From Vibrio chagasii (GTDB lineage: Bacteria > Pseudomonadota > Gammaproteobacteria > Enterobacterales > Vibrionaceae): 64,000 bases of DNA. Below the pieces are notes generated by a model. That model was not told the origin of the DNA and searched no databases. It saw only the letters and a list, made by a program, of their open reading frames with translations. The stretch covers positions 1,612,001 through 1,676,000 of the forward strand of contig NZ_AP025466.1 in the NCBI RefSeq assembly GCF_024347355.1. Reading direction: 5' to 3'. This document shows, in pieces, positions 1 through 9,068 of this stretch (positions are counted from its first letter, which is position 1; each line of letters opens with the position of its first letter). Position numbers and translations under genes: made by a program.

Positions 1-28
1 CGTAATTTGAGGATATATTGCCAGTTTT

Positions 29-712
29 TTATAAATTCACTGGTGTATCAGTTCGATAGGACAGATAGAGCCAGTAGCTAAACGCAATAAAAAAGGCAAA
101 AGAGGCAGGGAAAGCCAGAGCCAAAATCTCAAAACGCTGGAATAAGCAAGCACCCGTTAAGCCGCCAAATAGAAAACCCATGACGATGAACATCAGCAGT
201 TTGGCTTTACGGCGGTCAAAGGGCATACCTTTGAGGCGCGCGCCAATCATGATACCAAGATCCGTGATGATCCCACTCATGTGAGTGGTACGGATAATGG
301 CGCCACTGTAGGTAGTGATCATTGCGTTCTGCAGGCCACATGCCGCGGAAGCAAAGTACTGACCGGATGTGTAGCCTTGTAGCAGTGCCCATAATGCTAA
401 AAATAGTAGGCCACCCTCAATGCACAGAGCAACGCCGTATCGACGACCTAATTTTAGAGCCTGGTTTTCAATGAAAAAACCACTGAAAGCAGCGCCTAGC
501 ATAAAGCTCATGATGACGAGTAATAGATGTACTGAAGCAGAGGTTTGAGTGAGCAAGCTACTCCCCAATAAAGAGACCGTACCTGAAATGTGCGAAATAG
601 CTTGGTGTTGAAAGCCAAGTAGTCCGATAGCATTCACGCTGCCAGCAAGGGCTGCTAGTAGGAGAGCCCCGTATTCAACCCAACGTGGTAGCTTAGAAAT
701 CATGTTGTTCAC
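29..712 (-). CDS. DUF1275 (YoaK-like) membrane protein
   Basis: A 227-residue, strongly hydrophobic protein with about six membrane segments beginning near residue 13. The early pattern with NAIGLLGF and SHISGTVSLLG is typical of the DUF1275/YoaK family. These are inner-membrane proteins with no established biochemical role; some are speculated to be transporters. A basic loop (RLKGMPFDRRKAK) lies between late helices. It is a lone leftward gene whose stop is 28 bases from the window edge, so any downstream partner cannot be seen. The family call rests on overall pattern and is fairly secure; the function is unknown. Confidence 0.8.
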   Translation of the reverse strand: MNNMISKLPRWVEYGALLLAALAGSVNAIGLLGFQHQAISHISGTVSLLGSSLLTQTSASVHLLLVIMSFMLGAAFSGFFIENQALKLGRRYGVALCIEGGLLFLALWALLQGYTSGQYFASAACGLQNAMITTYSGAIIRTTHMSGIITDLGIMIGARLKGMPFDRRKAKLLMFIVMGFLFGGLTGACLFQRFEILALAFPASFAFFIAFSYWLYLSYRTDTPVNL

Positions 713-855
713 CTTGGGTTGAAAAAGAGGGGCAAATTATAACGCTAGCGAAAAGATACGCTAGCGCTGTGGGGCTTGGATATTTGATCTTAGGCAACAC
801 TATTGCAGTTAGTTTCTTTGCAAATGTAATCGCAATATTGGGCAGATGAAAGCTA

Positions 856-1275
856 CTAATTATAGTGGCTCATTTGATGGTCAAATTTGACCCAACCGTG
901 TTTACGTTCTTCGTAGACAGAAAAGCTCGGTAACGGAAAGTCTTGTTCTTTAAACAATCCAAGCGGGATGATGTAAAAGTCAGCGGCAGCAACGGATTGG
1001 AGCAGCATAGTAGTGCCACATTTAGGGCAGAATTGATAAGTAACTTCATTGCCAGTATCGCTTATCCGTGAAAAAGAGGTTACCTCTCCACTCAAGGAAA
1101 TTTGCTCTGTTAGAAATCGAGCTTGTACACCAAAAACACTGCCGGTTCGTTTTTGACATTCATAGCAGTGGCAGACTGAGGTTCGTTGAGGCTCTCCTCT
1201 ACACACGAGATTGACCGCACCGCAGCGACATTCGCAACTTCTGATATTTTTATCTTTACTATGATTGATATCCAT
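856..1275 (-). CDS. GFA/CENP-V family zinc-binding protein
   Basis: A protein of 139 residues with the family's cysteine set: CECRCGAVN near the N-terminus, CHCYECQKRTGS next, and FCPKCGTTM near residue 85. In this fold the cysteines bind structural and catalytic zinc. The founding member was described as a glutathione-dependent formaldehyde-activating enzyme, but most members are uncharacterised, so no substrate is assigned. The frame is open upstream to 1338. I prefer the ATG at 1275 because a GGAG lies about seven bases before it and the family normally starts close to the first cysteine cluster. It is a single gene. Confidence 0.8.
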   Translation of the reverse strand: MDINHSKDKNIRSCECRCGAVNLVCRGEPQRTSVCHCYECQKRTGSVFGVQARFLTEQISLSGEVTSFSRISDTGNEVTYQFCPKCGTTMLLQSVAAADFYIIPLGLFKEQDFPLPSFSVYEERKHGWVKFDHQMSHYN

Positions 1276-1370
1276 CCGTACTCCAGTTCTGATTAGCCCT
1301 GTATTGATAATTATACTAAAGCCCTTTATGGTCTGCACAACAGGATGAAAACAAAAGAATAAAATTGCTC

Positions 1371-2024
1371 ATGAAAAAGAAAATCTTACCGATTCCCCTG
1401 ATTTTACTCATTCCCATTGTGATGTTGGTGGTTGTCATCGTAGCTGGGGTTTACCGCTTTAGCTTAAGTGATGAAGAAATCTTGGCGAAGTTCCCTTCTT
1501 CTCAGGTCAGTTACGACCCGGTTGTGGAAACTGTGTTTGACTTGAAGACAACTAACCCATGGACAATCAAAGTACCTGAAACGAATGCTTACGCTTTTAT
1601 TAATGAAGTAGATGAGCCTCAATCGCTGGCTTCTGGACGTTACGATTCAGGCGTGGAGCGCGGAGTGGTAACCGTTGATACTCAAAAGCTATTCGCTGCC
1701 AAATTGGGAGAAACTCACTTTTATGTCGCGCCAATGTCGGTGTCTAACCAAGGTAGCGGTGTCTTTTATTATCTAGGCTTGTTCAAGCATGACCAACAGC
1801 GCAGTCGTGTGGTGCTGGTGGATCAACTCTTCCTCGGCGATCGTGTTCAGATCCAAACTTTAGAGGTCGCTAAACAGGACGTCACTCAAGCAAAAGGTAA
1901 ACAAAACGGGGAAGGTTTTATCGGTTTTACTCAGCATTCTGCGGAACAATCTTTTGTAGAAGCCCCATCTGAAAAGGTGTTAATGAGTTTTTCTTTTGAT
2001 ATGCAATCAATTGGTGAGCAATAA
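1371..2024 (+). CDS. Uncharacterised single-pass inner-membrane protein
   Basis: A protein of 217 residues not recognised as a named family. It begins MKKKILPIPL followed by a long hydrophobic stretch (about residues 8-28), which reads as an uncleaved membrane anchor. The remaining roughly 185 residues would lie in the periplasm and look soluble, mixed alpha/beta and without cysteines. An in-frame TTG at 1365 is an alternative start; the ATG at 1371 gives a normal signal-anchor N-terminus. It is divergent from the GFA gene and has a weak ribosome-binding site. Confidence 0.6.
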   Translation: MKKKILPIPLILLIPIVMLVVVIVAGVYRFSLSDEEILAKFPSSQVSYDPVVETVFDLKTTNPWTIKVPETNAYAFINEVDEPQSLASGRYDSGVERGVVTVDTQKLFAAKLGETHFYVAPMSVSNQGSGVFYYLGLFKHDQQRSRVVLVDQLFLGDRVQIQTLEVAKQDVTQAKGKQNGEGFIGFTQHSAEQSFVEAPSEKVLMSFSFDMQSIGEQ

Positions 2025-2147
2025 CGTTTTCGTTAATGTGAGGATCTGTTGTTTATGTGAGCCAAATTACATATTATCTTAGGTAGATGAATGAAATTTA
2101 GACACTCATAGCTTTGTGTCTGCTTACTTTACAAATGGAGCTTGCGA

Positions 2148-2447
2148 ATGATTAATAAACGTTTTTTTAAAACGAAAGATGAAGTGGAAGTGACTTTTGA
2201 GCTAGAGGCTCAAGAAGCGAATTCTGTATCCATTGTTGCTGATTTTCTTGATTGGAAAGCAACACCAATGAAAAAGTTGGCGAAGGGGAAGGTTTACAAA
2301 TTCAAAACTCGCCTGCCTAAAGATGGCGAGTTTCAATTCCGCTACCTTGTTGACGACCAGCAATGGGTAAACGATGCTAATGCCGATCGTTACATCCCAA
2401 ATGAGTTTGGTGAAGACAACTGTTTAGTGTCGACGGTGAGTGCTTAA
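2148..2447 (+). CDS. Stand-alone CBM48 / isoamylase-N-like glycogen-binding protein
   Basis: A 99-residue protein made almost entirely of one early-set beta-sandwich domain like those at the N-terminus of glycogen-branching and isoamylase enzymes and in AMPK beta subunits. Typical features are the VSIVADFLDWKATPMKK stretch, the YKFKTRLPKDGEFQFRYLVDD stretch and the DANADRYIPNEFG ending. Family members bind alpha-glucans. No catalytic domain is attached and no glycogen enzyme lies nearby, so a glycogen-targeting or regulatory role is inference. The start at 2148 is chosen over a TTG at 2142 because GGAG at 2137-2140 is well placed. Confidence 0.8.
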   Translation: MINKRFFKTKDEVEVTFELEAQEANSVSIVADFLDWKATPMKKLAKGKVYKFKTRLPKDGEFQFRYLVDDQQWVNDANADRYIPNEFGEDNCLVSTVSA

Positions 2448-2789
2448 TCGCTCATTTTTGATATTAGTATTTTTACCAAACGTTGGTTGGTAGAGTCGCC
2501 GAAGTGCACTAGGCTATTCGCTGGAACCATCAACGAATTCGCTCCGGTTATTAATTAATCGAAACGGAATAACGTAAATCAATATAAAGCAGAAGCTAGC
2601 CGTTTCTGCTTTTTTATTTTCAAATTTAGCGGTTAATTTTATTTTAAGATAAGCACGGTTTCAGTCACGGCAACTCAATGACTTAGCGATACTGAGCAAG
2701 ATTCGCGTCATATTATGACAATGCATTGATGATTTATGCGTTTGAAAAGCATATCCTATGCCTTTATGTCGTAGAAAGACCTGTTTACC
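2448..2789. other. Intergenic region upstream of shyA
   Basis: A 342-base stretch without a convincing gene. It holds the terminator at 2586-2616 and then an AT-rich leader presumably carrying the shyA promoter. No promoter could be fixed with confidence. Confidence 0.6.
2586..2616 (+). terminator. Intrinsic terminator after the CBM48 gene
   Basis: AAGCAGAA pairs with TTTCTGCTT across a short GC-containing loop, followed by a run of six T residues. Confidence 0.7.
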
Positions 2790-4082
2790 GTGTATTCAAA
2801 AATATTTTCCTCTCCGTTTGCTGAGCTTTCACCTGTAAAAAAAGTTGCGATTTTAGGACTGCCACTTATTGCAGCAATTGGTGTTGCTTTGCAATCGTCA
2901 CAATCGAATCTGACCAAAACGGTCGATTTAAATTTACCTGATTCAACTGTGATTGAGTCTATCTTGTCATCTTCTCCTGTTGTGGTTATTGAACCACCAA
3001 CGTTTGAGTATCAAATTCAAACTGGTGACAACTTAAGTAGCATTTTCACTCAGCTTGGTTTCTCTTACAAATCGATGATGAGTGTGATGGAAACCGACTT
3101 AAACTTCCTTGCACTCGACACGCTTCGCCCTGGTAATACGTTACGTTTTTGGCGTGATGAAGCGACTGGCGATCTTTCCAAAATGGAACTTCAATTCAGC
3201 GTTGCCGACAAGGTGGTTTATCGTCTGCTTGAAGATGGCTCTTATGAATTTGAAGACATCTCGATTCCTGGTGAGTGGAAGCAAAAACCTTTAGTGGGTG
3301 ACATTCAAGGCAGCTTCTCTGTTTCGGCAAACAAACTTGGCTTGAATAGCCTTGAGATCGACCACATTGTTACGCTGCTAAAAGATAAACTGAACTTTAG
3401 TCGTGATCTGCGTGCTGGCGACCAGTTTGAAGTGCTGCAAAAAGCGCAGTTTGTTGATGGTGTTGCCACAGGTAAGCGCGAGATTGAAGCGATTAAGATC
3501 ATCAACAAGAACCGTGTTGTGTCTGCGTATCTGCATACCGATGGTCAATACTACGATGCCAATGGCGATAGCTTGCAACGAGCTTTCCAACGTTATCCTG
3601 TAAGTAGCAGCTGGCGCCAAAGTTCTCAGTTTAATCCTAAACGTTTACACCCTGTGACTGGCCGAATTTCACCACATAATGGTACTGACTTTGCCACACC
3701 GATTGGTACGCCCGTTCAGGCAACGGGTGATGGCAAAGTGATCATGACACGTAAACACCCTTATGCGGGTAACTACGTAGTGATCCAACATGGAAGCACT
3801 TATAAAACGCGTTACCTGCACTTGAGCAAGATTCTGGTTCGTAAAGGTCAAACAGTATCTCGTGGCCAACGTATTGGTTTATCAGGTAAAACAGGGCGTG
3901 TGACGGGCGCACATCTGCATTACGAATTGATTGAGCGCGGTCGTCCAGTCGATGCGATGAAGGCGAACATTCCAATGGCAGATTCTGTGCCTAAAAAGGA
4001 AAAATCAACGTTTGTCGCTGCTCGTGATGAAGCGGATGCCTTGTTACAAAAAGCGTTAGAAGCGCAATCAAGCAAGAGCTAA
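2790..4082 (+). CDS. shyA: M23 peptidoglycan DD-endopeptidase, ShyA type
   Basis: A 430-residue cell-wall hydrolase that would cut peptide cross-links in the periplasm to allow sacculus expansion. A GTG start is followed by an N-terminal membrane anchor/signal (about residues 17-37), a LysM/OapA-like segment (about 74-120, YQIQTGDNLSSIFTQLG), a middle domain, and the LytM (M23) domain. Zinc and catalytic residues are visible: H296 and D300 in HNGTD, and H375/H377 in HLHYE. Length and layout match ShyA of V. cholerae, whose catalytic histidine is numbered one higher. As in that species, the next gene encodes a GGDEF/EAL protein, convergent here. A terminator lies 50 bases downstream. Confidence 0.88.
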   Translation: MYSKIFSSPFAELSPVKKVAILGLPLIAAIGVALQSSQSNLTKTVDLNLPDSTVIESILSSSPVVVIEPPTFEYQIQTGDNLSSIFTQLGFSYKSMMSVMETDLNFLALDTLRPGNTLRFWRDEATGDLSKMELQFSVADKVVYRLLEDGSYEFEDISIPGEWKQKPLVGDIQGSFSVSANKLGLNSLEIDHIVTLLKDKLNFSRDLRAGDQFEVLQKAQFVDGVATGKREIEAIKIINKNRVVSAYLHTDGQYYDANGDSLQRAFQRYPVSSSWRQSSQFNPKRLHPVTGRISPHNGTDFATPIGTPVQATGDGKVIMTRKHPYAGNYVVIQHGSTYKTRYLHLSKILVRKGQTVSRGQRIGLSGKTGRVTGAHLHYELIERGRPVDAMKANIPMADSVPKKEKSTFVAARDEADALLQKALEAQSSKS

Positions 4083-4135
4083 TGAATGACGTTTAGTCGT
4101 TATCAATAAGCTTTGAAGAACAAGTTATTGAAGCA

Positions 4136-4189
4136 GCCGCGATACTTAGCTCAATATTTAATTATTGAGTTCAATATCGCGGCTTTTTT
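4136..4189. terminator. Bidirectional terminator between shyA and the GGDEF/EAL gene
   Basis: GCCGCGATA at 4136-4144 pairs with TATCGCGGC at 4175-4183. An inner stem, CTCAATA/TATTGAG, extends the hairpin, and six T residues follow on the plus strand. Confidence 0.8.
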
Positions 4190-4228
4190 GCGCTCAAGAG
4201 TTTGCCCTTCTCTGGAGGTGGAACACCT

Positions 4229-6082
4229 TTAAGCGAGGGTTTCGGAGTGGGTCACGTAACTAACAATCGCTTCCGGTCTCATTGGTGGCGAATAGAAATA
4301 CCCTTGAATTTTGTCGCACCCCATTGCGTGCAGCTTTTCTAACTGCTCATGTTTCTCTACTCCTTCAGCTACCAACGATACATCAAGCCGTTGGGCTAAT
4401 TGGATTATCAACCAAACGACGCTCTCTGAAGTCGAATTCGTGAGTAAGTTTCGAATGAAGGTCGCATCAATTTTAATGCAATCGATAGGGTAGCTGTGTA
4501 TGTAATTCAGACTGGAATAGCCAGTACCGAAATCGTCTAATGCAATAGTGAAACCTTGCTCTCTAAGATAGTTGAGGGCAGCTTTAGTCTCTTGAGTGTG
4601 CGACAGCAGCACGGTTTCGGTTAATTCGATAACAAACTCATCGGCGCGAAAATGATGCTGCTCAATGGTACGAGTAAGGTAAGATATGTAACGCTTGGTA
4701 TCGGTTAGCTCATGAGCCGAACAGTTTATACCAAGTTTGATTTTGTAGCCTAAGCCTTGTTCTAACGTCTCCTTAGCACGACACACTAGTTCGATGATGC
4801 GCTCACCCAGTTCAACAATTAGCCCTGACTCTTCTGCCACTTGGATGAACTCCACAGGTGATATGTCACCATGTTGAGCGGTTTTCCAGCGAGTTAGCAT
4901 CTCAAAGTATTCCCATCGCGTTTCTTTTTGACCAACAATCGGCTGGGCAACCACGTACATCCCATTTCCGTTGGGTACTAGATTATTTGAAATAGGGTTT
5001 TCAAGCTCATTTCGTAGAGCTGCGATCAGTTCTGTTTTTCTTTGGTAACGGAATCTAAGGTGTGTGTCATAGCACTGGATATGCGTATCAGGGCTCTGCT
5101 TACATTCTTTTAACGCCAAGCTGGTGTTGAAGATTATCTGTTCGACATCTTTGGTATCTCCTGCAGAGCGAGCCATTCCAATACTGACTTCGAAATCGAT
5201 TTTGATATCAATGTTCGAGTAGCCTTGTTTTATCTTCGCCAATATCTGCTCACAGACCGCGATAGGGTCGGAATGGTAGGTGATGAAAGCAAATTCGTTG
5301 CCTGCGGTGCGGAACGTAAGGTTATTTTCCGGTAAGGTTCTGCGTAAGGTCTCTGCCACATATTGCAGCACTTTGTCACCAACATAGTTGCCGTACACGT
5401 CATTAATCGCCTTGAAGCTATTAATGTCGAGCAGAGCAACGGAGAAGGGCGTCACGCTCTGTTGAGTGATGGACTCTAAGGTGTCTGACAAGCAGCTCCG
5501 GTTGAGTAAGCCAGTTAAGCTGTCGTGTGATACTTCATAACTGAGTTGATTGACCAGTTGTTCAGAACGGTCGTTAAACCACATCTCTCTAAGTGTATGA
5601 ATAATGATGTCGGCGAACAGTTGATGATGTTTGATCACTTCTTTTTGCTGAGCCGGGCTAAGTGGTGAGGTAAACGTAGAAAACAGTACCCCCATCACTT
5701 CACCGCTTTGAGTTCGTGTCGGGATTGCGATGGAGTTCTGTGAGGTGATCTCTTGTCGAAACGCTGATGTTGGCAGAGACTGAATAACGTATTGAGCAAA
5801 CGAGCAGTCAGGGTGCCTCTGGTTTACGGCTTGTTGGTAAATCTGACCGTGACGAGCGTTTATCTTGTCGTGCAATACATGGTCTGAATGCGCAATCACG
5901 AGAGGAACGATTTGGTCAGGGAAGTATTTCTTCTCAATGATACTGGTGTATTGAGTATCAAACGTTTGGTGTAAGGTGAGCACAGCAGACTCAAGAAGGT
6001 CCACACCTTCAAGCTTTAACAAGCGGCCAATGCGCTCTGTATCTATTATGCTGTTCTGTGTATGTTGAGTCATAGTCACCAT
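4229..6082 (-). CDS. GGDEF-EAL protein, degenerate GGDEF with likely active c-di-GMP phosphodiesterase
   Basis: A 617-residue cytoplasmic signalling protein without membrane segments. Residues 1-170 look like a GAF-type sensor, about 180-345 a GGDEF domain and about 365-610 an EAL domain. The cyclase signature is degenerate (AGNEF at 260-264), so it probably does not make c-di-GMP. The EAL domain keeps its key motifs: EML at 394-396, ELTETV near 486, DDFGTG at 516-521, KIDATF near 538, EGVE at 573-576 and QGY at 593-595. Phosphodiesterase activity, possibly tuned by nucleotide binding to the dead GGDEF domain, is the likely role. An alternative ATG lies at 6073. Confidence 0.88.
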   Translation of the reverse strand: MVTMTQHTQNSIIDTERIGRLLKLEGVDLLESAVLTLHQTFDTQYTSIIEKKYFPDQIVPLVIAHSDHVLHDKINARHGQIYQQAVNQRHPDCSFAQYVIQSLPTSAFRQEITSQNSIAIPTRTQSGEVMGVLFSTFTSPLSPAQQKEVIKHHQLFADIIIHTLREMWFNDRSEQLVNQLSYEVSHDSLTGLLNRSCLSDTLESITQQSVTPFSVALLDINSFKAINDVYGNYVGDKVLQYVAETLRRTLPENNLTFRTAGNEFAFITYHSDPIAVCEQILAKIKQGYSNIDIKIDFEVSIGMARSAGDTKDVEQIIFNTSLALKECKQSPDTHIQCYDTHLRFRYQRKTELIAALRNELENPISNNLVPNGNGMYVVAQPIVGQKETRWEYFEMLTRWKTAQHGDISPVEFIQVAEESGLIVELGERIIELVCRAKETLEQGLGYKIKLGINCSAHELTDTKRYISYLTRTIEQHHFRADEFVIELTETVLLSHTQETKAALNYLREQGFTIALDDFGTGYSSLNYIHSYPIDCIKIDATFIRNLLTNSTSESVVWLIIQLAQRLDVSLVAEGVEKHEQLEKLHAMGCDKIQGYFYSPPMRPEAIVSYVTHSETLA

Positions 6083-6178
6083 CCATAGTTAACCAGAATC
6101 ACCGCGTACAATTGTGATATGCGTCTTGTTTATTATTGACCTCGCTGCATATTTTTTCAAATTTATTTGTGACTAATT

Positions 6179-7075
6179 TCACAAAATCTGAGAGCTACGC
6201 TCCTTATTGAGCCTATCTTTGAGGTGGTCTAAAAACAGTTTGGTTCGCGTATGCGAGTAATCAAGCTTAGGGTAGTAAGCGTAAACCATCACCTCATCTG
6301 CTGTGATATTTGGCAATACTGGAACTAATGTCCCTTGTTTCAGATCTTCTTTAATCATCGCTTTGATGGTCAACAACACTCCCATGCCTCTCTTTGCTGC
6401 ATGGAATAGAGCTTCAGGGTTGGTTGTCGCAAAGTTTCCATTCAATGTGATTCGTTGTCCTTTCGTTAGCGTAACCTCACGAGTAGGACGCTCCCCCCAA
6501 ATTAGCGAATTGTGTTGTTCCAAATCTTGTTCACAGCTTGGGTAGCCGTGTTTCGCCAAGTAACGCGGAGCGGCATAGAAACCGGCTTTGTGCTCGAACA
6601 AAGGTGTCTTTTTAAAGCTTAACGAGTTGAGTTGTTCAAGTTCGCGACTTATCACCAGATCTAAGCCAAGTTCAGGCAATTGTCCCGAGGTTGTGGTGAT
6701 GAGCTGCACTTTAATATCCGGGTACTTTTCTAGGAAGTCGTCCATATGCTGGACCAAAAATTTAGAGCCAACTGCGATAGTCGCCCCAATTTTTAATAGG
6801 CCAGCAGGGGTTTGGTTAACCGAGCGAGTCTCATCAATGATCGACTGCCAGTTATCGAGCTGATCTTTGGCTCGTTGGTAAAAGAGTGCGCCTGCTTCGG
6901 TTTGGCTAATCGAGCGAGTCGTCCGTTTTAGCAGCTGAGTCCCGATACGCTCTTCAAGCCAGTTTACTCTTTTACTGATTGCTGAGCTGGTGGTATTGAG
7001 CTTGCGGGCAGCACCGTTAAAACTGCCTTCTTCCACCACTTTGACATAACTTTTTACGTTAAGTATCCAATCCAT
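6179..7075 (-). CDS. LysR-family transcriptional regulator
   Basis: A 298-residue regulator with an N-terminal winged helix-turn-helix (about residues 3-62; FNGAARKLNTTSSAISKRVNWLEERIG) and a co-inducer-binding domain after it. It is divergent from the MFS transporter with 107 bases between starts, the usual layout for a LysR protein that controls its neighbour. The intergenic stretch contains an AT-rich T-N11-A-like dyad (around 7095-7125), a plausible but unproved operator. The same pair sits near shyA in V. cholerae by my recollection. Confidence 0.88.
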   Translation of the reverse strand: MDWILNVKSYVKVVEEGSFNGAARKLNTTSSAISKRVNWLEERIGTQLLKRTTRSISQTEAGALFYQRAKDQLDNWQSIIDETRSVNQTPAGLLKIGATIAVGSKFLVQHMDDFLEKYPDIKVQLITTTSGQLPELGLDLVISRELEQLNSLSFKKTPLFEHKAGFYAAPRYLAKHGYPSCEQDLEQHNSLIWGERPTREVTLTKGQRITLNGNFATTNPEALFHAAKRGMGVLLTIKAMIKEDLKQGTLVPVLPNITADEVMVYAYYPKLDYSHTRTKLFLDHLKDRLNKERSSQIL

Positions 7076-7182
7076 ATTCTTTCCCGTTGGGACTTAATCA
7101 AATTCCAATTTGGTTAATTATCAATTGTTGGCTCTGAATGTAAACTCATCTTTGAACAAATAACAAACGAAAAGGAAATTTT

Positions 7183-8388
7183 TTGAGCCAATCGACCTTT
7201 AAAAAAACACCATTACTGTTGGCAATGATGATCATTGCTACTGGGCAAGTGGGTGTCAGTATTTACCTGCCATCACTGCCGCTGATTGCTGCTGACTTAA
7301 GTGTCACTCAAGTTGATGTACAGCTGCTCGTCACACTATTTTTAGTGGGCTTTGGTTTATCTCAACTATTTTACGGACCGATGTCTGATGCAGTTGGACG
7401 AAGACCTATCTTCTTGTTAGGTCAGGGTGTTTATTTGATTGGTACTGTTGTTTGTGTGGTCTTTTCTGACAACATGACAGCACTAGAAGTAGGCCGTTTG
7501 TTACAAGGCCTAGGGGCAGGTAGTGCCTCGGTGCTCGGGCGTAGCGTCCTCCGCGATAGTTATGATGGCGCTCAGCTTACTAAAGCGTTGTCTTATATTT
7601 CGATTACCGCTTCAATCATGCCGATCATAGCGCCTGTGTTCGGTGGCTGGATATCATTTCACCTTGGCTGGGAAGCGGTGTTCCTGTTTGTTTTGCTCTA
7701 TCTACTCGCGATATTCACTCTGGGCTACTTTGTTCTTCACGAGACGCTCCCATATAGCAAGAGTCGTTTCCAGGTAAGCCAAGTCGTCAAGAACTACGGA
7801 AGTTTGATAACGAATCGACAAGTGTTGAGTAGTGCCAGTTACAACTGGATGAGCTATATGGCAAGTTTGGTGTCGTTATCTTTGTTCCCATTCTTAATGC
7901 AGGAGCAATTGGGGCTGACAGCTGCGGAATACGGCTCATTAATGATTGTGCCTTCGGCGGGCTTGCTGATTGGCAGTGTGGCATTGAATATTCTGAATCG
8001 TCGCTTTAGTACGCCTCAATTAATGAGCTTTGCAATCTTGATCATTTTGGCGTCTGGGGCTTGGTTGCTGACACATGAATTAAACATCTTTAACTTAGTA
8101 TGGGCGTTTACTTGGCTGACCATTGCACAGGGCATCTCATTCCCCCTTTCTATTAGTATGTTGTTGGAACCACATAAGAAACAAGCGGGTGCGGTATCTG
8201 CATTATCTGGGTCTATTCAAATGTGCTTAGCGGGTTTGTTAGGCGGGTACTTGGTTGAGAGTTGGGTAACGAATCATCTACAACTTGGTGTGTTTTACCT
8301 GGTGATCGGCGCGGGTATGGGCTCGGTGTTATGGTCTTCAATACGAATGAAAAAGAAGCTTAGCGATACCGAAGTCGAATACAGTTAG
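7183..8388 (+). CDS. Bcr/CflA-type MFS multidrug transporter (EmrD-3-like)
   Basis: A 401-residue, 12-helix inner-membrane transporter. The signature FYGPMSDAVGRRPIFLLGQ falls between helices 2 and 3, and GRLLQGLGAGSASVLGRSV follows, as in the Bcr/CflA drug:proton antiporters. Expected role: proton-driven export of hydrophobic drugs such as chloramphenicol-type compounds; the real substrate cannot be read. It starts at a TTG with AAAGGAAA six to twelve bases upstream. The divergent LysR gene is the probable regulator. EmrD-3 of V. cholerae is the closest named relative I can suggest. Confidence 0.85.
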   Translation: MSQSTFKKTPLLLAMMIIATGQVGVSIYLPSLPLIAADLSVTQVDVQLLVTLFLVGFGLSQLFYGPMSDAVGRRPIFLLGQGVYLIGTVVCVVFSDNMTALEVGRLLQGLGAGSASVLGRSVLRDSYDGAQLTKALSYISITASIMPIIAPVFGGWISFHLGWEAVFLFVLLYLLAIFTLGYFVLHETLPYSKSRFQVSQVVKNYGSLITNRQVLSSASYNWMSYMASLVSLSLFPFLMQEQLGLTAAEYGSLMIVPSAGLLIGSVALNILNRRFSTPQLMSFAILIILASGAWLLTHELNIFNLVWAFTWLTIAQGISFPLSISMLLEPHKKQAGAVSALSGSIQMCLAGLLGGYLVESWVTNHLQLGVFYLVIGAGMGSVLWSSIRMKKKLSDTEVEYS

Positions 8389-8485
8389 TTTCCTGTGTTG
8401 ATGTTTGTGTATACGACCTTTAAGACGTTGTATTTGGATAGATGGTTTTCTACAATACCGGCGTCCATTTAATAGGTAATAAAAA

Positions 8486-8836
8486 ATGCAGCAAAATGAA
8501 TTTGAAGTACTGGTAAAAGCTATCTGCGCACTAGATGGCCTGCCACAGGCACTTGAGCTATTGAAATCCAATGAGGATACTGAAGTCGCTGAGGCTGCCG
8601 CATCACTGACTGGCCAATTTGCGCTAGCTGAAGTGGAAGGCGAAAAGCGCATTTACCACGTGACGCTTCAAGAAAATGAACAAGGCGAAGAGCAAGAGTA
8701 CATCGAGCATGTGATGAACGAAGGCGATGACTTGATCAAATTTGCCGCTTGGTTCTTTGAAACAATGTTCGAACTAAAGCAAAAAGAGACTTATCAAATT
8801 GCTGGTAAAACTTACCGACAGCCGAAGCGTAGCTAA
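8486..8836 (+). CDS. Small acidic protein of unknown function
   Basis: A protein of 116 residues, acidic, soluble and not recognised. The first 45 residues predict helix, the middle contains VEGEKRIYHVTLQENEQGEEQEYIEHV, which reads as beta strands with charged turns, and the end is basic (YRQPKRS). It has no signal peptide, no membrane segment and one cysteine. It stands alone between the MFS gene and a strong terminator. Normal codon use argues for a real housekeeping-type gene. Confidence 0.6.
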   Translation: MQQNEFEVLVKAICALDGLPQALELLKSNEDTEVAEAAASLTGQFALAEVEGEKRIYHVTLQENEQGEEQEYIEHVMNEGDDLIKFAAWFFETMFELKQKETYQIAGKTYRQPKRS

Positions 8837-8892
8837 CAAGTGTAAGTAATGGTTGTAGCTTGAAAAGCCGATGCTATTAAGCGAAACATGTT

Positions 8893-8920
8893 AAAAAGCA
8901 GCCCAAGTGGCTGCTTTTTT
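8893..8920 (+). terminator. Intrinsic terminator
   Basis: AAAAAGCAGCC and GGCTGCTTTTTT pair around the five-base loop CAAGT. It serves the 116-residue ORF. Confidence 0.85.
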
Positions 8921-9003
8921 GTGAATTTTCCAAGCCACTTCTTGAACCAAAAAAGGTGTTCTGAAATAAAGTTCTCAACTTGCAATAAAGTGTGATTTAG
9001 ATC

Positions 9004-9031
9004 TTGTTTTTGGGCATTTTCAGTGTAGAAT
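9004..9031 (+). promoter_or_regulatory. Candidate sigma-70 promoter for the 44-residue ORF
   Basis: TTGTTT at 9004-9009 and TAGAAT at 9026-9031 are 16 bases apart. Transcription would start near 9037, within the left arm of an inverted repeat (9032-9040 with 9054-9060). Confidence 0.5.
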
Positions 9032-9068
9032 CCGCGCACAAGAAAGTTGATTATGTGCGGAGATAAGC

